From Acanthaster planci (lineage: Eukaryota; Echinodermata; Asteroidea; Valvatida; Acanthasteridae), in the NCBI RefSeq assembly GCF_001949145.1, contig NW_019091583.1, forward strand, positions 75,884-87,141: a stretch of DNA of 11,258 bases, in the 5' to 3' direction. Shown here in pieces: positions 7,360 through 11,258 of the stretch; the stretch's first letter is position 1; every line of letters begins with the position of its first letter. The translations under genes were made by a program, and so were the position numbers. Under the pieces are notes generated by a model. That model saw only the letters and a list, made by a program, of their open reading frames with translations, made no database searches and had not been told where the DNA came from.

Positions 7360-7980
7360 TACAGTCATTTGCAAAAGTTAAAGACCACCTGGAATTTGAA
7401 CGTAATGAGAAATTCAAGATCGGTCAATAATCTCGCTGCACAGGACAAAATTTCCTACAGTCATGAACTTGCACCCTGGCAATATTACGACTCAAGGTTT
7501 CCGCCGAGTCAAATTAAACTCAGGTTCTCCGACTGGGGAGATATGCAGATACACGTACAGTCATTTGCAAAAGTTTAAGACCACTTTAATTTGACTGTTT
7601 CTTGTATTTCTGTCACTGGTCCTGCATTACATTGTCTCACTGAATGATTTACCGAGCATGTTTTTGCAGTGGTGCATAACATCGATGTAGTGCTACATGT
7701 ACACGTGTGTACCCATTTAAATGATTTTTTTTTCAAAAGGCAAGTCTTGTTCAACATTTCGTCTGCGTAAAAAAAGCCAGTCTGAGTAATCAGAAATAAA
7801 GGAGGGTACACTAAATATATCGACATTTCAAATCATGGAAATGTAGTCAAGTAGCTATTTAACCAACATACTAAGATTACACACTGAAAATAAGCATAAG
7901 TTGCAATGATTGATTGGTTCAAGTTGGTTTTTCTTCAGGATTTAGCATTTTGGATAGGGTCCTAAACTTTTGCAAATGCA
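7360..7980. mobile_element. remnant of Tc1-like transposon or MITE with IR/DR-like ends
   Basis: tacagtcatttgcaaaagtt occurs twice in direct orientation, at 7360-7379 and 7556-7575, 196 bp apart; similarity continues for about 20 bp (AAGACCAC, then AATTTG). The 15-bp core catttgcaaaagttt at 7562-7576 has its perfect inverse at 7964-7978, and aagacc/ggtcc extends the pairing. The TA-CAGT start and the TTGCAAAAGT core resemble Tc1-like terminal repeats, and two direct repeats near 200 bp apart resemble IR/DR ends such as Sleeping Beauty's. The second right-hand repeat, expected near 8160, is not visible. I find no transposase, so this would be a non-autonomous or deleted copy. Confidence 0.6.
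7507..7596. repeat. 12-bp perfect inverted repeat within the MITE remnant
   Basis: agtcaaattaaa at 7507-7518 is the exact inverse of tttaatttgact at 7585-7596, with the inner direct repeat of the transposon remnant lying in the 66-bp loop. It could be part of the original terminal structure, or chance in AT-rich DNA. Confidence 0.5.
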
Positions 7981-8130
7981 GCCATTTCATTTGATGCAAT
8001 CATTTTTCATATTTTGTAAATGACACCTGAAATAAGGCACATGGTGAAGGTGTGGCTCATGCATGTAGTTCCAAATTTACCAGAGGAATTTTTAAAGTCA
8101 CACTTGCAGTGTGCGACAATCGGCATGAAA
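7981..8130. other. spacer between MITE remnant and minisatellite, nothing recognised
   Basis: No open frame and no repeat found. The outer right-hand repeat of the transposon remnant would be expected just beyond this stretch but is not seen. Confidence 0.5.
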
Positions 8131-8906
8131 TCGCTCTCCGATTGATCACTCAAACCTGGATGATTAGACACTCAAGCCCACCTGCTGGTTCGTGTTGCTG
8201 AAACCAGAGCTAGGACTGATCACTCAATACTGGATGGTTAGAGGCTCGAGTTCACCTGCTGGTTCATGTTGCTGAGACCAGAGCTGGGATTGGTCACTCA
8301 ATTAAGACTAGATGGTTAGAAGCTCAAGTTCACCTGCTGGTGCATGTTGCTGAGACCAGAGCTAGGATTGCTCTCCTAAGCCCGGATGGTTAGAGGCTGA
8401 AGATCACCTGCTGGTTCTTGTTGCTCACACGAGCGCTAGGATTGGTCAATCAAGCCTGGATGGTTAGAAGCTCAAGTTCACCTGCTGGTGCAGTTGCTGA
8501 GACTAGAGCTAGGACTGGTCACTCAAGCCTGGTTGGTTAGAGGCTGAAGATCACGGGCTGGTTCATGTTACTGAGACTAGAGTTAGAATTGGTCACTCCA
8601 ACCTGGATGTTGATGAGAGGCTCAAGTTCTCCTGCTGGTTCATGTTGCTGAGACTAGAGCTAGGATTGCTCTCTCAAGCCTGAATGGTTAGATGCCCTGC
8701 TTGTCCTGCTGGTTCCTGTTACCGAGGCTAGAGCTAGGATTGGTCACTCAAGCCCGGATGTCGAGAAGCTCAGCTTCACCTCCTGGTTCATGTTGCTGAG
8801 ACTAGAGCTACATGTAGGATTGGTCACTCAAGCTTGGGTGGTTAGAGGATCTGGTTGTCTTGCTGGTTCATGCTGCTGAGGCCAGAGCTCGCTAGGATTG
8901 GTCACT
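8131..8906. repeat. minisatellite, about ten copies of a 74-bp unit
   Basis: Units contain attggtcactcaagcctgga, tggttagaggctcaag, cacctgctggttcatgttgc and tgagactagagctagg in that order. The cctgctggt anchors fall at 8181, 8255, 8333, 8407, 8481, 8554, 8631, 8705, 8779 and 8859, giving spacings of 74, 78, 74, 74, 73, 77, 74, 74 and 80. Longer spacings come from small insertions: atta near 8301, three bases near 8611, and catgta at 8811-8816. Identity between units is moderate, about 75-90% by eye, so the array is not newly expanded. The unit has stops in its frames and shows no protein-coding pattern. Confidence 0.95.
8318..8612. repeat. 148-bp dimeric higher-order repeat within the minisatellite
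   Basis: Two consecutive dimers, 8318-8465 and 8466-8612, share unit-specific variants: the first monomer has agaagctcaag and ctgctggtgca, the second has ggctgaagatcac in place of ggctcaagttcac. Neighbouring units outside the block lack this alternating pair, so the 148-bp dimer was copied as one block after the 74-bp units had diverged. Confidence 0.7.
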
Positions 8907-9125
8907 TTAGTATGCAGGGATAAGATTCTCAGAAAATGAAAAAAGCTGAAATTTGCAAGCATGCAGCGCGAACTCAAGGGGCATGTGGGCCCCAGGAAAA
9001 TTTTAAACTTTTGTGCAATCTAAGGCTAAGCCTCTACGGGACAAATTTTACAATAGAAACATTTGCTAAAGTCCATATTCTGAAAAACCTAAAGTTTTTA
9101 CTACCCATTGGGCACAGGATGCATG
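8907..9125. other. spacer between the two repeat arrays, no gene seen
   Basis: An open frame starting at 8936 runs through this spacer into the GACGTC array and shows no recognisable protein. Two short words weakly recall the 7360-7980 transposon ends: ttaaacttttg at 9003-9013 (inverse orientation, 11 bp) and catttgctaaagt at 9060-9072 (12 of 13 matched, direct orientation). Confidence 0.45.
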
Positions 9126-9425
9126 AAAGACGTCTTTTTGTGGTCGTTATGTGGGTGTGTGTTGTAAAGTGGTCTGGCCAAAGAAACGTTTTAAAGACGT
9201 CTTTTTTTCTCTGTTAGAAACACTGCTTCAACAACCATGACCACAAAAAAACATGACGTCTTTACAATGTCGTTTTGTAGTCGTTATCAAATCACCGGTA
9301 CTGTAAGTTAAAGGAGAAAATGACCTCTTAATGACGTCTTTTTTCCTCTAATATATTTGAAATGTTATCTTCAACAAGCAATACGTGAAACACACGACGT
9401 CATTTTACAATCGTTATCAAATCAT
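9126..9425. repeat. diverged tandem repeat marked by five GACGTC sites
   Basis: GACGTC occurs at 9129-9134, 9197-9202, 9255-9260, 9333-9338 and 9396-9401 (spacings 68, 58, 78, 63). Copies 1, 3 and 5 are followed by a tcgttat segment, and copies 3 and 5 share tcgttatcaaatca (9281 and 9411). Copies 2 and 4 are followed by a T-run and cctct or ctct. The pattern A-B-A-B-A means a composite unit of about 130-140 bp. Copies 1 and 2 each sit in the perfect 12-bp palindrome aaagacgtcttt (9126-9137, 9194-9205). Function unknown. Confidence 0.7.
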
Positions 9426-9881
9426 CAACGTACAGCAGAAAAAGAAAAATGTCTGGATAACCTCATGAAGATTTTGCACAGTGACTTTTGTTTGTCTCAG
9501 ATTTTGCGCGTTCTCGCTCGATTTTACCGCGAAAGGTCAAGTCCCTTAGAAAAATGGCATATTGCCAAATCCCGCCTGCGGCCGTGGGTTACTGTTCTGT
9601 TTGCCTCATCTATTCGTAAAGAGGGGTGTGTGAGACAGGAATACTATTGCAAATGTCCATTTTACTGTGAAATTTTAACACAAGAGGAATCGTGAGTGTG
9701 CTTTAGTACGCATGCATGTGCATTATGATTATTTGCAGTGGAACTGCCCTTAACCCCCCTTCTCATTAAAAATGACAGGACATTCAAATACCCCTACATT
9801 TGGAATGGACAAGGCAATTTTCATTCATTTGCTTGCATGCTCGCAACAAATGGCTTATAGCGTGCGCACCACGCTACTATA

Positions 9882-10079
9882 ATGGCTCTGGCTCTTTTAG
9901 CTGGTTCCAGCCTTTCGAGGAGACTCAGAGCATGCCGACTGGAACCAGTGATGGCAAAGACTGAGGTCATGTCCAAAAGTCAAAACAGGCTTCCAGAACT
10001 ATACGGTCTCCGTCTACATGTGTTTCCGATGGGAGTAAAGATCTTCAGACCAGGGAACCAGACTACTTCATGCTTTTGA
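9882..10079 (+). CDS. unrecognised short ORF, possible first exon with presequence-like N-terminus
   Basis: A 65-codon frame that I do not recognise. Its first 20 residues (MALALLAGSSLSRRLRACRL) are rich in Ala, Leu, Ser and Arg with no acidic residue, as in a mitochondrial targeting presequence. The remainder (NRLPELYGLRLHVFPMGVKIF) is mixed and ends at a TGA. A good splice donor, gaagtaagt, lies at about 10095-10103, just after the stop, and a weaker ggagtaaag lies inside the frame at about 10031-10039, so the real coding part, if any, could be an exon that ends earlier. No partner exon is identified in the window. Against it: no homology I can name, and a frame of this length arises easily by chance. 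Confidence 0.2.
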   Translation: MALALLAGSSLSRRLRACRLEPVMAKTEVMSKSQNRLPELYGLRLHVFPMGVKIFRPGNQTTSCF

Positions 10080-11258
10080 CAGTGCTTTAAATTGAAGTAA
10101 GTTCAAGTATCACTGCAACTTTGCAAGCAGTGTGTCCGTTAAAAGAAGATTAAGACAAGTTAGGGCTTATAAAATGTAGTTCTGCTATACGTATGGACGT
10201 TGTTTGTGAAGCAGAGGTCAGGCTTAAACGCATAATTTTAGTTGTCAACTGGGTTGGCCACAGCTGTTTCCCACCTCCATGGTTGGACTATAGTACAGTC
10301 ATGACAGTGTTCATTCTTAACCGTACGTACATGTACATGTATACTCGTAGTCATGGCAGTGCAGTTACGAACACCTGCACGAGCCACAGTGTCCATACTT
10401 CAGCATCAACAAATATGGCAAATACAATCAGCGTCAACAAATCTCATTTACTTTTTTAAGATTAAAAGTTATACCATCGTATTGGTGAGACTCAATAAAT
10501 GTGCAACTGTATCGGCAGTATGTAATAGCAATTGTACAATATTCGCCACTCAACGAAAGATTTAAGAGGCAGTTGGTGGCAGGAAAGTTCTTTTTCACTC
10601 TCAATCACATTGAACATGTGCACTTAAGCTCAGACGTGGTGTAAACGGTGGTAGAGAACCGGTTTATTTGCTGTCACCAAAGCCCTTATTGTTTTTACAA
10701 AAATAAGTTGTCTTTTTTGAATAACATTTGCAGAAAGTTTTGTAACATCACACAACACAACAGTGTCTGCAGTAAGACAACGAATTACAAAGTACCTGAA
10801 GTATTTCTACCAGAGACAGACTGAGAGCCCTGAGTCATTCGGCAGGCATGCCCACAGGAAAACTGTACGACCAGTGTAGTGCGCATCATATGGCCCGTTT
10901 CCTGGCTGTTTCAGTGATATAGGAGCAAAAAGCCTATATTTTGTATTGGGTCTTGTTTGAAAGCTTTAAACCCTTTGTTGTTCAAGTGAAATATGTACAT
11001 GCCCATCATTTCCTCAGGTTTATTTCCTCAGGTTGAAGCAGTGAAAGCTGTTTTAAGTACGGTAATAACAGAATTACACGTCTGATTGTTTTGGGGGGCA
11101 TGGGTAAAATATTTTGCAGCACTGAAACACGTACAGTAATTTAGATTGTAAATGACTAGATCATTGTTGGGGCTGTTCCGGGAAGGACTGTTTTCTAAAA
11201 ACTTTGACATACCACTCCATGACACCAAATTTTCTCAAGCACGTGTTCCATGTTTCCA
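10080..11258. other. intergenic DNA to the right end, no gene seen
   Basis: Overlapping short frames (for example 10193-10459 and 10353-10565) have random-looking composition and no known domain. Minor structure: overlapping acatgt/tacatgta words at about 10328-10341, and a 14-bp tandem repeat atttcctcaggtt(t/g) at 11008-11035. Confidence 0.5.

Noticed and set aside
8131-8906. CRISPR array
   Set aside because: The whole 74-bp unit repeats with scattered divergence; there are no constant repeats separated by unique spacers, and the context is eukaryotic.
9357-9695. 112-codon plus-strand open frame
   Set aside because: Its first part lies inside the GACGTC repeat array, and it shows no domain or coding pattern I recognise.
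10320-10345. acatgtacatgta repeat as a binding-site cluster
   Set aside because: Such words are frequent in many marine invertebrate genomes and occur singly across this window; too short to support a call.

Overview
The window looks like eukaryotic, probably animal, non-genic DNA. It is AT-rich, has long stretches without open frames, carries degenerate repeats, and shows no prokaryotic operon structure. The main feature belongs to the Mag/SURL/Steamer side of Ty3/gypsy, a group best known from sea urchins, bivalves and other invertebrates. With the frequent acatgtac-type words this points to a marine invertebrate (mollusc, echinoderm or amphioxus), but the species cannot be fixed from sequence alone.

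Layout. 1-1828: unique-looking AT-rich DNA with one tRNA-like promoter motif (possible SINE head) near 1040 and a few small palindromes. 1829-6913: a complete but dead LTR retrotransposon on the minus strand. Its parts, in minus-strand order, are: 5' LTR (6783-6913), tRNA-Leu-type primer binding site, leader, gag, zinc knuckle plus protease, reverse transcriptase, RNase H, a spacer carrying a 144-bp tandem duplication, integrase zinc-binding domain, integrase core, integrase C-terminal domain, 3' untranslated DNA, polypurine tract and 3' LTR (1829-1955). The two LTRs differ by roughly 15-20% by eye. The reading frame has at least three nonsense codons and several frameshifts, and the second catalytic Asp of integrase is Asn, so the copy is old and non-autonomous.

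6914-7359 shows nothing recognisable. 7360-7980 is a remnant of a Tc1-like DNA transposon or MITE: two 20-bp direct repeats 196 bp apart and an inverted copy of their core further right, an arrangement like inverted repeats that contain direct repeats (IR/DR). 8131-8906 is a minisatellite of about ten 74-bp units, part of it organised as 148-bp dimers. 9126-9425 holds a second, weaker repeat family in which GACGTC recurs five times in an alternating A-B-A-B-A pattern. 9430-11258 has no gene I can name; a short frame at 9882-10079 with a presequence-like N-terminus is the only candidate worth recording.

No host gene, RNA gene, CRISPR array or new defence or metabolic system is convincingly present. 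The interest lies in the anatomy and decay of the mobile elements and in the two repeat arrays beside them.
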